The notes under the pieces: generated by a model
What the model saw: the letters and a program-made list of their open reading frames with translations, nothing else
Database searches by the model: none
Told to the model about the DNA's origin: nothing
Shown: positions 53,694 through 63,773 of the stretch, piece after piece
How the letters are laid out: the number at the start of each line of letters is the position of its first letter
Numbering within the stretch: the stretch's first letter is position 1
DNA from: Dyella marensis
GTDB lineage: Bacteria > Pseudomonadota > Gammaproteobacteria > Xanthomonadales > Rhodanobacteraceae
Direction: 5' to 3'
DNA length: 64,000 bases
NCBI RefSeq assembly: GCF_900112865.1
Contig: NZ_FONH01000001.1
Location: forward strand, 310,001-374,000
Program-made: the position numbers and the translations under genes

Positions 53694-54905
53694 TCAGTGG
53701 CCGCCGAGGCGGTAGGCGCCGATGCGGCCCTTCACGTCCTCGACGTACACGGTATCGCCCACCACCAGCGGCTGGGCGCGGATCGGCTTCTTCGACAGGC
53801 GCTCGCGCGCGGCCAGCGCGCCGTCGCTGGTCTGCAGCCAGTGCACGTAGCCCTCGCTGTCGGCGGCGACCACGTAGTTGCCCTGCACCGAAGGCGCGGT
53901 GAGCCAGCGGTACTTGAGCTTGTCGTTCTTCCACATGTCGGCGCCGCCGCTCTTGTCGAACGCCCACACCTGGGAGTCTTCGTTCACGCCGTACAGCGCG
54001 TTGCCGGCGACATCGACCGAGGTGAAGGTGGAGAACGGGCGCGACCACAGCGGGCGGCCGCTGGGGCCGTCCACGGCGACGAGGTTGCCGTGATAGGCGG
54101 CGCCGTACAGCGTGCTGCCGTCGAGCACGATCACGCCGTCGGCGTCGTTCAGGCGGTCGATCTCGGTGCGGCCTTCGCCGCTGGCCATGTTCTGCTCCCA
54201 CAGCTTCTCGCCGTTGTCCAGGCGCAGGGCGACCAGCTTGCCGTTGTCGCTGCCGAAGAAGATCACGCCGTTGGCGGCCAGCAGCGGACCGTTGCCGCGC
54301 AGGCTGAGCAGCGGGACATTGCCCTGGTCGTAGGCCCAGCGGCGTTCGCCGGAACTGCTGTCCAGGCCGTAGAGGCGGCCGTCGCCGGTGCGCACGATCA
54401 CCAGGCCGCCGACCACGGCGGGCGCGGCCAGCACTTCGGAACTGAGCGTGGATTCCCAGCGCGGCGAACCGTCCTTGGCGTTGATGCCGTAGACGTGGCC
54501 GTCGAGCGTACCGATCGCCAGCAGGTCGCCGGACACGCCCGGACCGCCGGCATAGAAAGCGTCCTTGCGCTTCTTGTCGCCCCAGCCGAACCAGCCCTTG
54601 GTGCTGGAGCTCTTGGACCACAGGGTCTTGCCGCTGCTGGCGTCCAGCGCTTCGATCTTGCCGTCGGTGCTGGCTACGTAGAGCACGCCGTCGGCGAAGG
54701 CCGGACGCAGGCGCAGGCCGGATTCACCGGCGCCCTTGCCGACGCTGCTGGTCCACAGGCGGCTGACCTGCGCGGTCGGCTTGAAGTCCTTGTCGAGCGG
54801 CGTGGGCGGCTGGACGTTTTCCTTCTTGAAGGAATGGCAGCCGGCCAGGGTCGCCATCGACACCAGACCGACCAGCAAAGCTCGTTTCATCACACCAGCT
54901 TTCAT
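53694..54905 (-). CDS. bamB: outer-membrane assembly lipoprotein BamB
   Basis: A 403-residue eight-bladed beta-propeller lipoprotein of the BAM complex. Signal with lipobox LAGC (Cys23), followed by HSFKKENVQPPTP; repeated PQQ-like blades (VLYVASTDGKIEALDASSGK; VYGINAKDGSPRWESTLSSE; RLYGLDSSSGERRWAYDQGN) to VYVEDVKGRIGAYRLGGH. The ATG at 54905 overlaps the yfgM stop (ATGA); an internal ATG at 54890 is also possible. Confidence 0.95.
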   Translation of the reverse strand: MKAGVMKRALLVGLVSMATLAGCHSFKKENVQPPTPLDKDFKPTAQVSRLWTSSVGKGAGESGLRLRPAFADGVLYVASTDGKIEALDASSGKTLWSKSSSTKGWFGWGDKKRKDAFYAGGPGVSGDLLAIGTLDGHVYGINAKDGSPRWESTLSSEVLAAPAVVGGLVIVRTGDGRLYGLDSSSGERRWAYDQGNVPLLSLRGNGPLLAANGVIFFGSDNGKLVALRLDNGEKLWEQNMASGEGRTEIDRLNDADGVIVLDGSTLYGAAYHGNLVAVDGPSGRPLWSRPFSTFTSVDVAGNALYGVNEDSQVWAFDKSGGADMWKNDKLKYRWLTAPSVQGNYVVAADSEGYVHWLQTSDGALAARERLSKKPIRAQPLVVGDTVYVEDVKGRIGAYRLGGH

Positions 54906-55552
54906 GCACCCTGCTTCCCGGCCACGGCCAGATTGTCGAGTTTCAACTGCAAGGCGCCGCTCTGCGGCGCACCCTCGCCCAGCGCGGCCTTGGCGGCCTC
55001 GTAGGCCTTGCGCGCGTCATCCGGGCGACCAAGCTTGACCAGGGCATCGCCGCGTAGTTCCTGGCTCAGGCCTTCGTAGTTCTTCGCGCCCATGCGGTCG
55101 AGCGTGGCCACCGCGTCGGCGGCCTTGTCCTGCGCCAGCTGCACCTGCGCGATGCGCAGCTGCATCAGTGCCTTCAGGTTCGGATCGGCGGCGTGGCTCT
55201 CGGCCCAGTTGAGCGAGACCAGCGCCTTGTCCAGCTGCTTGGCACCGACCTGGCGCACCGCGCGGTCGCCGGCGGCGAACACCGCGTACGGCGATTCGGC
55301 GTAATCCTTGAACAGCTGCTCGGTGAGCGTGTCGGCCTGGTCGTTCTTGCCGGCGGCGATCGCGTTCTGCACCTGCTGGTAGAGCTGCGACGCCTGACTC
55401 TCGCGGCCGGCCTTGTGGTTGTTCCACTGCTGCCAGCCGAAGATGCCGACCAGGCCGATCGCGACGCCGACCACGATCGAAAGACCGTTCTGGCGCAACC
55501 ACTTCTGTACGCGTTCGCCCTGCTCGTAGTCGTCGTAGACTTCAAATGCCAT
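54902..55552 (-). CDS. yfgM: YfgM-type TPR protein, ancillary SecYEG partner
   Basis: A 216-residue membrane-anchored TPR protein: EVYDDYEQGERVQKWLRQNG, transmembrane helix LSIVVGVAIGLVGIFGW (24-40), then a periplasmic TPR region (YQQVQNAIAAGKNDQADTLT; LRIAQVQLAQDKAADAV). It works with SecYEG and periplasmic chaperones in E. coli. The ATG at 55552 is the first giving the family start MAFEVYDD. The 198-base gap to rodZ holds the promoter; nothing specific seen. Confidence 0.93.
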   Translation of the reverse strand: MAFEVYDDYEQGERVQKWLRQNGLSIVVGVAIGLVGIFGWQQWNNHKAGRESQASQLYQQVQNAIAAGKNDQADTLTEQLFKDYAESPYAVFAAGDRAVRQVGAKQLDKALVSLNWAESHAADPNLKALMQLRIAQVQLAQDKAADAVATLDRMGAKNYEGLSQELRGDALVKLGRPDDARKAYEAAKAALGEGAPQSGALQLKLDNLAVAGKQGA

Positions 55553-55750
55553 GCAATCACCCTTGAAGGGAACGGATGCCGCCGGAGGGCGCGGCGACCT
55601 TCCTGGCGCGAGAAAAATTGGAACGAACCCGGCCCGACGCTGCCGTCGAGCGGGCAAAGGACAAGCATAACCGATCGCACCCTGCCGCGTGGATCGCTCC
55701 GCCCGCGGACGCGGCGTCGCGCGTTCAGGCGCGATCCGCGGAACGCCGGA

Positions 55751-56740
55751 TCAGACGCCGGCCGGCGTCGCCTTGCCGTCGCGCAGGTCTACCTTGAAAT
55801 GCGCCACGTTGGCGCGGCGGTAGCTGTCCAGCGCGACCGGCTGGCCGTCGACCATGACCTGCGCGCCGGTGGCGTTGCCGATGCGCACGGTCACCGGCTT
55901 GTCGCTGCGGTAGGTCTTGTTGGTGCCCGCCGGCAGCAAGCCGTATTCCAGGCGCGAACCGTCCTGCGCGACGACTTCGACCCAGCTGGCGTTGGCCAGC
56001 TCGAGGGTGAGGCTGTGCGCGCCCTCGCCCACCGGCGCAGGCTTGGCCGCTTCCTTGGGCTGGGCGTTGTCGCCGCTGCCGAGATTCGGGAACGGCGTCA
56101 TCGAGGCGAGCAGCGGCTGTTCCTGCTGCTCGGCCGACGGCTCCGCCGGCCTGGGCACGACCGGCAGCGGCGCATTGCCGGCCGGTGCGTTCGCGCCGGC
56201 CACGCTGCCTGCGGCTGCGGGCAGGTCGCCCTGCGCCACCGGCTTGGCGTCCAGCGGCGCGAGATGACTGACGTCGCGATCGAGCGTGCCGCGCACGCCC
56301 AGCCAGATGGTCGGCACCACGATGGCCGCGGTGAGCACCACGTAGGTGGCCGCGCGCGCGTAGCGCTCGAGCAGATAGCGCGAGTGGGAGATGCCGCCGG
56401 TGGCCACCAGCGCCGGCTGCACCGGCGTCAGGCGCGCGAGTTCGGCCTGCAGGGCCGCCTCTTCCACGCCGACGTGGCGGCCGTACTTGGTCAGGTAACC
56501 GGCCAGGTAGACCTGGTAGTCGATGCCGGCGTAGTCGCCGCTTTCGAGCTGGCGCAGTACGCGCAGCGGCAGGCGCAGGGCCTGGCCGCAGCTCTCGACG
56601 TCCCATCCCCGGGCCTCGCGTGCGGCGCGCAGGCGCGCGCCGAAATTGTCCATCATGGCGGTCGCCCCCTGCGCGCTCGCGTCGAACAGACCCTGATCCC
56701 CGGCCTCCGGACCGGTCGGCTGTGACTGCATGGATGTCAT
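55751..56740 (-). CDS. rodZ: cytoskeletal protein RodZ
   Basis: A 329-residue protein: N-terminal XRE-like helix-turn-helix (GARLRAAREARGWDVESCGQ, QLESGDYAGIDYQVYLAGYL), basic linker, one transmembrane helix (YVVLTAAIVVPTIWLGV, near 135-152), Pro/Ala-rich periplasmic spacer, and C-terminal DUF4115 beta domain (LTLELANASWVEVVAQDGSR; NKTYRSDKPVTVRIGNATGA). It links MreB to the cell-wall machinery. The ATG at 56740 overlaps the pilF stop (ATGA). Confidence 0.93.
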   Translation of the reverse strand: MTSMQSQPTGPEAGDQGLFDASAQGATAMMDNFGARLRAAREARGWDVESCGQALRLPLRVLRQLESGDYAGIDYQVYLAGYLTKYGRHVGVEEAALQAELARLTPVQPALVATGGISHSRYLLERYARAATYVVLTAAIVVPTIWLGVRGTLDRDVSHLAPLDAKPVAQGDLPAAAGSVAGANAPAGNAPLPVVPRPAEPSAEQQEQPLLASMTPFPNLGSGDNAQPKEAAKPAPVGEGAHSLTLELANASWVEVVAQDGSRLEYGLLPAGTNKTYRSDKPVTVRIGNATGAQVMVDGQPVALDSYRRANVAHFKVDLRDGKATPAGV

Positions 56741-57519
56741 TGGCTTGCGGTTGAGTCGATGGCGCGTGCCTGCTCCGAATCCGGGAACTGGCTCTGCAAT
56801 CGCCTGCTGTAATTGCGGGCAGCGTCCTTGTTGCCCAGTCGGAGTTCGATGTCGTGGCCGAGCTTGAGCCCGGCCGGCGAAGGCTGTTCCAGCGCGTCGT
56901 AGCGCTGCAGGAAAGCCCGCGCGCGGAACGCGTCGTTCTGCTGGAACAGCAGCGAAGAGATCCGCAGCAGCGCTTCGGCGTTCTGCGGATCGAGCGCGAT
57001 CGCCTTGCGATAGTCCTCTTCGGCCGCGGCCACGTCGCCGCCGCCGGATTCCACGCAACGCCCGGCATTGGTCCAGGCCAGCGCCGGGGTCTGGTAGAAG
57101 GGATCGGTGACCGCCTTCTGGAAGTACTGCGCCGCCTCGGTTCCGCGTCCCGTCTTGCACAGGAAGGCGCCGAGGTTGTTGTTGGTGTCACCCTTGTCCG
57201 GCGCCAGCGCAACCGCCTTGCGGTAATGCTTTTCCGCTTCGGCCTGGTTGCCGATGCGTTCGTCCAGCACCGCCATCACGGTGTGCGCCGGCACGAAGTT
57301 CGGATCGAAGCTCAGCGCCTTGTTGAGCTTGGTCAGGGCGCCCTGCAGGTCGCCGTTCTGCATGTACGACTGCGCCAGCTCGGTATGCACGCGGGCGCCT
57401 TCCTGGGCGTTGTCGCTCTTGGCCACGCGCGGGTTCGGCCCCGGATCGGTGCCGGTGGTCGTGCAGGCTGTCAGCGCGGCAGCCAGGCAGGCGGCCAGCA
57501 GGATCCGATCAAGCCGCAT
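56737..57519 (-). CDS. pilF: type IV pilus biogenesis lipoprotein PilF/PilW
   Basis: A 260-residue outer-membrane TPR lipoprotein that localises the PilQ secretin. Lipobox LTAC with Cys19; TPR repeats include [60 protein letters not shown] and [20 protein letters not shown]. Overlaps rlmN upstream by 11 bases and rodZ downstream by 4, the common rlmN-pilF-rodZ order. Confidence 0.94.
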   Translation of the reverse strand: MRLDRILLAACLAAALTACTTTGTDPGPNPRVAKSDNAQEGARVHTELAQSYMQNGDLQGALTKLNKALSFDPNFVPAHTVMAVLDERIGNQAEAEKHYRKAVALAPDKGDTNNNLGAFLCKTGRGTEAAQYFQKAVTDPFYQTPALAWTNAGRCVESGGGDVAAAEEDYRKAIALDPQNAEALLRISSLLFQQNDAFRARAFLQRYDALEQPSPAGLKLGHDIELRLGNKDAARNYSRRLQSQFPDSEQARAIDSTASQ

Positions 57520-58645
57520 GACTCGCGCCCTCGTCCAGTCGTTTGCGAAATTCGGCCTGGCGGCGCGTGCGGTCCAGCACCTGTCCCTTCAGCTGGCCGC
57601 AGGCCGCATCGATGTCGTCGCCGCGGGTGCGGCGCAGCATCGTGAGGATGTTGGCGTTGAGCAGCTGGGTCTGGAAGGCGCGGATCGTGTCGGCGTCGGA
57701 GCGCTCGAAGCGCGTGCCGGGGAAAGGATTGAAGGGAATCAGGTTGACCTTGCAGTTGGGCAGCCTGCGCATCAGCTTGATCAGCTGGCGGGCGTGCTCG
57801 GGCTGGTCGTTGACGCCCTTCATCAAGGTGTATTCGAAGGTGATCGAGGTGCGCGGCTTGCGCTCCAGCCAGCGCTTGCAGGCACCGAGCAGTTCCTCGA
57901 TCGGATAGCGCTTGTTGAGCGGCACCAGTTCGGTGCGCAGCTCGTCGTTGGCGGCGTGCAGCGACACGGCCAGCGACACGTCGATGGCCTCGGACAGCTT
58001 GTCGATCATCGGCACCATGCCGGCGGTCGACAGCGTCACGCGCTTGGAGGCCAGGCCGAAGCCCAGGTCGTCGCGCATCAGGCTCATCGCCTTGACCACG
58101 TTGTCGAAGTTCAGCAGCGGCTCGCCCATGCCCATCATCACCACGTTGGTGATGCGGCGGTTCTGGTGCGTGACATTGCCCAGGTACTTAGCCGCCACCC
58201 ACATCTGCCCGATGATCTCGGACGTGGCCAGGTTGCGGTTGAAGCCCTGCGTGGCGGTGGAGCAGAACTGGCAGTTGAGGCCGCAGCCCACCTGCGAGGA
58301 CACGCACAGCGTGCCGCGGGTGGGCTCGGGGATGTACACCGCCTCGACCGCATTGCCGCCGTCCATGCCCAGCAGCCACTTGTGCGTGCCGTCGGCGGCG
58401 CCCTTGTCGAACATGGTCTTGGGCGGGCCGATATAGCAGGACGCTTCGAGCTTGGTGCGCAGCGCCTTGCCGACGTCGGTCATGTTCTCGAAGTTGTCTT
58501 CCAGGCGGTGGTAGATCCACTTCATCACCTGCTCGGCGCGATAAGGCTTCTCGCCGAGCCGGGCGAAGAAATCGCGCAGCCCCTGGCGATCGAAATCGAG
58601 CAGGTTGACCTTCTCGGCGGATGGAATGGAAACGGCCTGGTTCAT
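57509..58645 (-). CDS. rlmN: 23S rRNA/tRNA (adenine-C2)-methyltransferase RlmN
   Basis: A 378-residue radical-SAM enzyme methylating A2503 of 23S rRNA and A37 of tRNA. Seen: [20 protein letters not shown], radical [11 protein letters not shown] cluster, [40 protein letters not shown] and the catalytic Cys region [12 protein letters not shown]. The start at 58645 gives [19 protein letters not shown]. First gene of the rlmN-pilF-rodZ chain. Confidence 0.97.
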   Translation of the reverse strand: MNQAVSIPSAEKVNLLDFDRQGLRDFFARLGEKPYRAEQVMKWIYHRLEDNFENMTDVGKALRTKLEASCYIGPPKTMFDKGAADGTHKWLLGMDGGNAVEAVYIPEPTRGTLCVSSQVGCGLNCQFCSTATQGFNRNLATSEIIGQMWVAAKYLGNVTHQNRRITNVVMMGMGEPLLNFDNVVKAMSLMRDDLGFGLASKRVTLSTAGMVPMIDKLSEAIDVSLAVSLHAANDELRTELVPLNKRYPIEELLGACKRWLERKPRTSITFEYTLMKGVNDQPEHARQLIKLMRRLPNCKVNLIPFNPFPGTRFERSDADTIRAFQTQLLNANILTMLRRTRGDDIDAACGQLKGQVLDRTRRQAEFRKRLDEGASHAA

Positions 58646-58712
58646 CGTCTTCGGGAAAGCGCGGCCGCGGTGGCCGCGTGACAGGCGGCGCCCCTGCGGG
58701 CGCCGCGGTGGA

Positions 58713-59138
58713 TTACCTGGAATGCACTTCGGTCTCGGCGAAGAAATACGCGATCTCGACCTTCGCAGTCTCTGCCGCATCCGAGCCGTGCACCGCATTC
58801 GCATCAATCGAGTCCGCGAAATCGGCGCGGATGGTACCGGGCGCGGCTTCCTTCGGATTGGTGGCGCCCATCAGCTCGCGGTGCTTGAGGACCGCGTTGT
58901 CGCCTTCCAGCACCTGGATCATCACCGGGCCGGAGATCATGAACTCGACCAGCGCCTTGAAGAACGGACGCTCCTTGTGGACGGCGTAGAAGCCTTCGGC
59001 TTCCTGGCGCGACAGCTGCTTCTGCTTCGCGGCGACGACCTTGAGGCCAGCCTTCTCGAAACGGGCATAGATTTCGCCGATGACGTTCTTGGCGACGGCG
59101 TCGGGCTTGATGATCGAAAGGGTGCGCTCCAGCGCCAT
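58713..59138 (-). CDS. ndk: nucleoside diphosphate kinase
   Basis: A 141-residue NDK that balances NTP pools. Seen: [20 protein letters not shown], catalytic-site motif NAVHGSDA with the phosphohistidine, [18 protein letters not shown] and [12 protein letters not shown]. The ATG at 59138 (MALERTLS) matches the family. It lies 67 bases upstream of rlmN and divergent from the psrA unit. Confidence 0.97.
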   Translation of the reverse strand: MALERTLSIIKPDAVAKNVIGEIYARFEKAGLKVVAAKQKQLSRQEAEGFYAVHKERPFFKALVEFMISGPVMIQVLEGDNAVLKHRELMGATNPKEAAPGTIRADFADSIDANAVHGSDAAETAKVEIAYFFAETEVHSR

Positions 59139-59287
59139 GAGTAGTCTGCTCCGGAAAAACTGGTATCTGAGTGGGCGGCCTGGCAACTAGCCAGCAAAGT
59201 AGGCCAAATCCTACGAGGATTAGCGGATTTAGCTCACGAAAGTCTGACAGATTCTAACTGATACGCAAGCCGGGCGTCGGGCGTTGT

Positions 59288-59342
59288 AAACGATCGTTTG
59301 ACTCCGGGGATTCGTCCCCCGTATGCTCAAACGATCGTTTGA
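59288..59342 (+). promoter_or_regulatory. psrA promoter with two PsrA-type palindromes
   Basis: AAACGATCGTTT (59288-59299) and TCAAACGATCGTTTGA (59327-59342, perfect 16-bp) both fit the Pseudomonas PsrA consensus (C/G)AAAC-N(2-4)-GTTTG(C/G). Between them lie TTGACT (59298-59303) and TATGCT (59322-59327) with an 18-base spacer, an excellent -35/-10. One operator overlaps -35, the other the -10 and start region, so autorepression is expected. Sequence seen; binding inferred. Confidence 0.82.
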
Positions 59343-59374
59343 TTCGTGCCCGTACCCACCAAGGGACCGCCCGC

Positions 59375-59992
59375 TTGCAGACCTCGCCGCACACGACCAA
59401 GGAACGCATCCTGACCGCCGCCGAGGAGCTGTTCGCCCGGCACGGCTTCGATGGCGCCTCCCTGCGCCAGCTGACTGCCGCCGCGGGGGTCAACCTGGCT
59501 GCCGTCAACTACCACTTCGGCAGCAAGGACCGCCTGATCGAAGAGGTCTTCCGCCGCCGCCTGGACCAGCTCAACGGCCACCGCATGACGGCGCTGTCGC
59601 GCATCGCCGGGCAGCCGCAGACCACCCTGGAGGACGTCCTGGCGGCCTTCATCAAGCCGGCGCTGGAGCTGTCCCACGAGGGCAGCGGCTCGCTGTTCAT
59701 GCGCGTGCTGGCGCGGGCCTTCGCCGAACACGACGACACCCTGCGCCGCTTCCTGTCGGAGAACTACGGCCACGTCATGCGCCAGTTCACGGTCGAGTTC
59801 GCCCGCCTGCTGCCCGACCTCAGCAAGGAAGAGCTGTACTGGCGGGTCGACCTGGTCACCGGCGCGCTGACCCATGCGATGTCCGGCTTCGGCATGATCC
59901 AGCGCAAAAGCGATGTCACCGAGCGCATGCATCGTGAGCAGACGGCGGAACACCTGATCCGCTTCGCGGCCGCCGGCCTCAACGCTCCTTAG
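59375..59992 (+). CDS. psrA: PsrA-type TetR regulator of fatty-acid oxidation
   Basis: A 205-residue TetR repressor: TKERILTAAEELFARHGFDG, HTH SLRQLTAAAGVNLAAVNYHF (about 28-47), GSKDRLIEEVF; C-terminal FMRVLARAFAEHDDTLRRFL, YWRVDLVTGALTHAMSGFGM, as in Pseudomonas PsrA, which responds to long-chain fatty acids. The start is TTG 59375 with AAGGGA eight bases upstream; the TTG at 59339 falls inside the operator. It probably represses itself and the fad genes 74 bases downstream. Confidence 0.85.
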   Translation: MQTSPHTTKERILTAAEELFARHGFDGASLRQLTAAAGVNLAAVNYHFGSKDRLIEEVFRRRLDQLNGHRMTALSRIAGQPQTTLEDVLAAFIKPALELSHEGSGSLFMRVLARAFAEHDDTLRRFLSENYGHVMRQFTVEFARLLPDLSKEELYWRVDLVTGALTHAMSGFGMIQRKSDVTERMHREQTAEHLIRFAAAGLNAP

Positions 59993-60066
59993 ATTTTTCT
60001 TCAGAGGCCGGCGACGGCCTCTTTCGCGTTTCAACACCCCTCAGTGTCCGTACCACGGAGAAGCCA

Positions 60067-62463
60067 ATGACCGCTCAAATTGCATCGACACCGGTCGCAT
60101 CGAAACTGCGCATCCGCAAGGCCGCGGTGCTCGGCGCCGGCGTCATGGGCGCGCAGATCGCCGCGCACCTGACCAATGCCAACGTCGAGACCGTGCTGTT
60201 CGACCTGCCCGCGAAGGAAGGCCCCAAGAGCGGCATCGCCCTGAAGGCGATCGAGAACCTCAAGAAGCTCTCCCCCGCTCCGCTGGCCGACGGCAGCCGC
60301 GCCGCCGCGATCATTCCGGCCAACTACGACGACGATCTGGAGCACCTCAAGGACGTCGACCTGGTGATCGAGGCGATCGCCGAGCGGATGGACTGGAAAC
60401 TGGATCTCTACAAGAAGATCGCGCCCTACGTCGCGCCGCACGCGGTGCTGGCCAGCAATACCTCGGGCCTGTCGATCAACGGCCTGGCCGAAGCGCTGCC
60501 TGAGGAAATGCGCCACCGCTTCACCGGCGTGCATTTCTTCAATCCGCCGCGCTACATGCACCTGGTCGAGCTGATCCCGACCCGCCTCACCGAAGCCAAG
60601 GTGCTCGAAGGCCTCGAAGCCTTCCTCACCACCGTGGTCGGCAAGGGCGTGGTGTACGCCAAGGACACGCCGAACTTCATCGGCAACCGCATCGGCGTGT
60701 TCTCGATGCTCGCCACCATGCACCACACCGAGCAGTTCAAGCTCGGCTTCGACGTGGTCGACGCACTCACCGGCCCGGCCGTGGGCCGTCCCAAGAGCGC
60801 CACCTACCGCACCGCCGACGTGGTCGGCCTGGACACCATGGCGCACGTGATCAAGACCATGGCCGATACGCTGGCCGACGATCCGTGGCACCAGTACTTC
60901 AAGGCGCCGGCATGGCTGCAGGGCCTGATCGAACAGGGCGCGCTGGGCCAGAAGACCGGCGCCGGCTTCTATCGCAAGGCCGGCAAGGACATCGTCGTAC
61001 TCGACGTGGCCAAGCGCGACTACCGCGCCTCGGAGCAGCAGGCTTCCGACGAAGTGGCCGCGATCCTCGCCATCAAGGACCCGGCCGAGAAGTTCGCCAA
61101 GCTGCGCGCGTCGAGCGATCCGCAGGCGCAGTTCCTGTGGGCCACCTTCCGCGATCTGTTCCACTACACGGCGTATCACCTGGCCGATATCGCCGATACC
61201 GCGCGCGACGTCGACTTCGCCATCCGCTGGGGCTACGGCTGGAAGCTCGGTCCGTTCGAGACCTGGCAGGCCGCCGGCTGGCAGCAGGTGGCGACGTGGA
61301 TCGGGGAAGACATCGCCGCCGGCAAGGCCATGAGTTCGGCGCCGCTGCCGAAGTGGGTCACCGACGGCCGCAGCGGCGTGCATGGCAAGAGCGGTTCGTA
61401 CTCGGCCAGCGCCAACGCCGACAAGCCGCGTTCGCAGCATCCGGTCTACCGGCGCCAGCTGTTCCCCGATCCGATCCTGGGCGAGAAGTTCGACCAGGGC
61501 AGCACCGTGTGGGAGAACGACGGCGTGCGCCTGTGGACGCTGGGCGACGACGGCGTGGGCATCATCTCGTTCAAGACCAAGATGAATACGGTCAACGACC
61601 AGGTGCTCGACGGCATCCAGCAGGCGATCGACGTGGCCGAGCAGCAGCTCAAGGCCGTGGTCATCTGGCAGACGGGCGAACCGTTCTCCGCCGGTGCGGA
61701 TCTGAAGGGCGCGCTGGGCCTGCTGCAGGCCGGCAAGCTGGGCGACTTCGAGGCGATGGTGGCCAACTTCCAGCGCACCAGCATGCGCATCAAGCACTCG
61801 CTGGTGCCGGTGGTGTCGGCCGTGCGCGGCCTGGCCCTGGGCGGCGGCTGCGAATTCCAGATGCATTCGGCGCGCACCGTCGCGGCGCTGGAAAGCTATA
61901 TCGGCCTGGTCGAGGCGGGCGTCGGCCTGCTGCCGGCCGGCGGCGGCCTGCACGAGCTGGCGATCCGCGCGGCGCAGGCCAATCCGGCCGATCCGTTCGA
62001 GGCGCTGAAGAAGGTGTTCGAGACGGTGGCGATGGCCAAGGTTTCCGGCAGCGCGCTGGAAGCGAAGCAGCTGGGCCTGCTGCGCGACAGCGACGTGGTG
62101 GTGTTCAACGCCTACGAGCTGCTCCATGTGGCCAAGCAGGTGGCCGGCGCGCTGGCCGAGAGCGGCTACCGCCCGCCGCTGCCGGCGCGCAGCATCCCGG
62201 TCGCCGGCGACGTCGGCACCGCCACCTTCCGCGCCTCGCTGGCCAATATGCAGGCCGGCTACTTCGTCTCCGAGCACGACGTGGCGATCGCCACGCGCAT
62301 CGCCGACACGCTGTGCGGCGGCGCGATCGAGCGCGGCTCGCAGGTCGACGAGGAATGGCTGCTGCAACTGGAGCGCAAGCACTTCGTGGAACTGGCGCAG
62401 ACGGAAAAGACGCAGGCGCGCATCGCCCACACGATGACCACCGGCAAGCCGCTGCGCAATTGA
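60067..62463 (+). CDS. 3-hydroxyacyl-CoA dehydrogenase/enoyl-CoA hydratase (FadB-type, dehydrogenase first)
   Basis: A 798-residue bifunctional beta-oxidation enzyme. NAD-binding VLGAGVMGAQIAAHL (23-28 GAGVMG), HFFNPPRYMHLVELIPT with catalytic His, HADH C-domain to about 410, then a C-terminal crotonase fold (VVIWQTGEPFSAGADLKGAL; VSAVRGLALGGGCEFQMHSA). The order is reversed compared with E. coli FadB (hydratase first) and matches the type in xanthomonads and FadN relatives. Sits 74 bases after psrA, 79 before the thiolase. Confidence 0.93.
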   Translation: MTAQIASTPVASKLRIRKAAVLGAGVMGAQIAAHLTNANVETVLFDLPAKEGPKSGIALKAIENLKKLSPAPLADGSRAAAIIPANYDDDLEHLKDVDLVIEAIAERMDWKLDLYKKIAPYVAPHAVLASNTSGLSINGLAEALPEEMRHRFTGVHFFNPPRYMHLVELIPTRLTEAKVLEGLEAFLTTVVGKGVVYAKDTPNFIGNRIGVFSMLATMHHTEQFKLGFDVVDALTGPAVGRPKSATYRTADVVGLDTMAHVIKTMADTLADDPWHQYFKAPAWLQGLIEQGALGQKTGAGFYRKAGKDIVVLDVAKRDYRASEQQASDEVAAILAIKDPAEKFAKLRASSDPQAQFLWATFRDLFHYTAYHLADIADTARDVDFAIRWGYGWKLGPFETWQAAGWQQVATWIGEDIAAGKAMSSAPLPKWVTDGRSGVHGKSGSYSASANADKPRSQHPVYRRQLFPDPILGEKFDQGSTVWENDGVRLWTLGDDGVGIISFKTKMNTVNDQVLDGIQQAIDVAEQQLKAVVIWQTGEPFSAGADLKGALGLLQAGKLGDFEAMVANFQRTSMRIKHSLVPVVSAVRGLALGGGCEFQMHSARTVAALESYIGLVEAGVGLLPAGGGLHELAIRAAQANPADPFEALKKVFETVAMAKVSGSALEAKQLGLLRDSDVVVFNAYELLHVAKQVAGALAESGYRPPLPARSIPVAGDVGTATFRASLANMQAGYFVSEHDVAIATRIADTLCGGAIERGSQVDEEWLLQLERKHFVELAQTEKTQARIAHTMTTGKPLRN

Positions 62464-62542
62464 CGCCGCCGCTTCCGCCAACGACTCATCCAAACCCATA
62501 CGGCGTCGCCGCGCATCGCGCGACGCCACGGAGCAAAAGACC

Positions 62543-63748
62543 ATGAGCAAGCAAGTGCAAGACGCCTACATCGTCGCCGCCACCCGTACCCCGGTCGGCA
62601 AGGCGCCGCGCGGCGTGTTCCGCAACACGCGTCCCGACGACATGCTGGCCCACGTGATCCGCGCCGTGATGGCGCAGGCGCCGGGCATCGACGCGCACCG
62701 CATCGGCGACGTGATCGTCGGCTGCGCCATGCCCGAGGCCGAGCAAGGCATGAACGTGGCGCGCATCGGCCTGCTGCTGGCCGGCCTGCCGGACACCGTG
62801 CCGGGCGTCACCGTCAACCGCTTCTGCTCGTCGGGCGTGCAGGCCATCGCGCAGGCCGCCGACCGCATCCGCCTGGGCGAGGCCGACCTGATGATCGCCG
62901 CCGGCACCGAGAGCATGAGCATGGTGCCGATGATGGGCCACAAGGTGGCGATGAATCCCGGCATCTTCGATAACGAGCACATCGGCATCGCCTACGGCAT
63001 GGGCATCACCGCCGAGAACGTGGCCAAGCAGTGGAAGATCAGCCGCGAAGAACAGGATACTTTCGCCGCCGCCAGCCACGAGCGTGCGCTGGCCGCGATC
63101 AAGGCCGGCGAGTTCAAGGACGAGATCACCCCGTTCAAGCTCGACGACCATTATCCGGACCTGGCCACGCGCTCGATCAAGACGGATAGCCGTCTGATCG
63201 ACACCGACGAAGGCCCGCGCCCGGGCAGCACGGTCGAAGTGCTGGGCAAGCTGAAGCCGGTGTTCCGCAACGGCCAGTTCGGCGGCTCGGTGACCGCGGG
63301 CAATTCCTCGCAGACCTCCGACGGCGCCGGCGCGGTGCTGCTGGCCAGCGAGGCGGCGATCAAGGAATACGGCCTGACGCCGATCGCCCGCTTCGTCAGC
63401 TACTCGGTGGCCGGCGTGCGCCCGGACATCATGGGCATCGGCCCGAAGGAAGCGATCCCGAAGGCGCTCAAGCAGGCCGGCATGACCCAGGACCAGCTGG
63501 ACTGGATCGAGCTCAACGAAGCCTTCGCCGCGCAGTCGCTGGCGGTGATCAAGGACCTGGGCCTGGATCCGTCGAAGATCAATCCGCTGGGCGGCGCCAT
63601 CGCGCTCGGCCATCCGCTCGGCGCCACCGGCGCGATCCGCGCCGCCACCCTGGTGCACGGCATGCGTCGCCGCAAGCAGAAGTACGGCATGGTGACCATG
63701 TGCATCGGCACCGGCATGGGCGCGGCGGGAATCTTCGAGTCGCTCTGA
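62543..63748 (+). CDS. fadA: acetyl-CoA C-acyltransferase (FadA-type thiolase)
   Basis: A 401-residue thiolase giving acetyl-CoA from 3-ketoacyl-CoA. Catalytic Cys95 in VNRFCSSGVQAIAQAA, His in INPLGGAIALGHPLGATGA, Cys in MVTMCIGTGMGAAGIF. Full length. It follows the dehydrogenase/hydratase gene with an intergenic ATG preceded by CGGAG, and a strong terminator lies 25 bases downstream, closing the psrA-fad operon. Confidence 0.95.
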   Translation: MSKQVQDAYIVAATRTPVGKAPRGVFRNTRPDDMLAHVIRAVMAQAPGIDAHRIGDVIVGCAMPEAEQGMNVARIGLLLAGLPDTVPGVTVNRFCSSGVQAIAQAADRIRLGEADLMIAAGTESMSMVPMMGHKVAMNPGIFDNEHIGIAYGMGITAENVAKQWKISREEQDTFAAASHERALAAIKAGEFKDEITPFKLDDHYPDLATRSIKTDSRLIDTDEGPRPGSTVEVLGKLKPVFRNGQFGGSVTAGNSSQTSDGAGAVLLASEAAIKEYGLTPIARFVSYSVAGVRPDIMGIGPKEAIPKALKQAGMTQDQLDWIELNEAFAAQSLAVIKDLGLDPSKINPLGGAIALGHPLGATGAIRAATLVHGMRRRKQKYGMVTMCIGTGMGAAGIFESL

Positions 63749-63773
63749 GCTGCAAGCGCCGTTCGACAGAAAA

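Noticed and set aside
52011-55004. 997-residue plus-strand frame over der and bamB
   Set aside because: Antisense shadow of two core genes with intact motifs.
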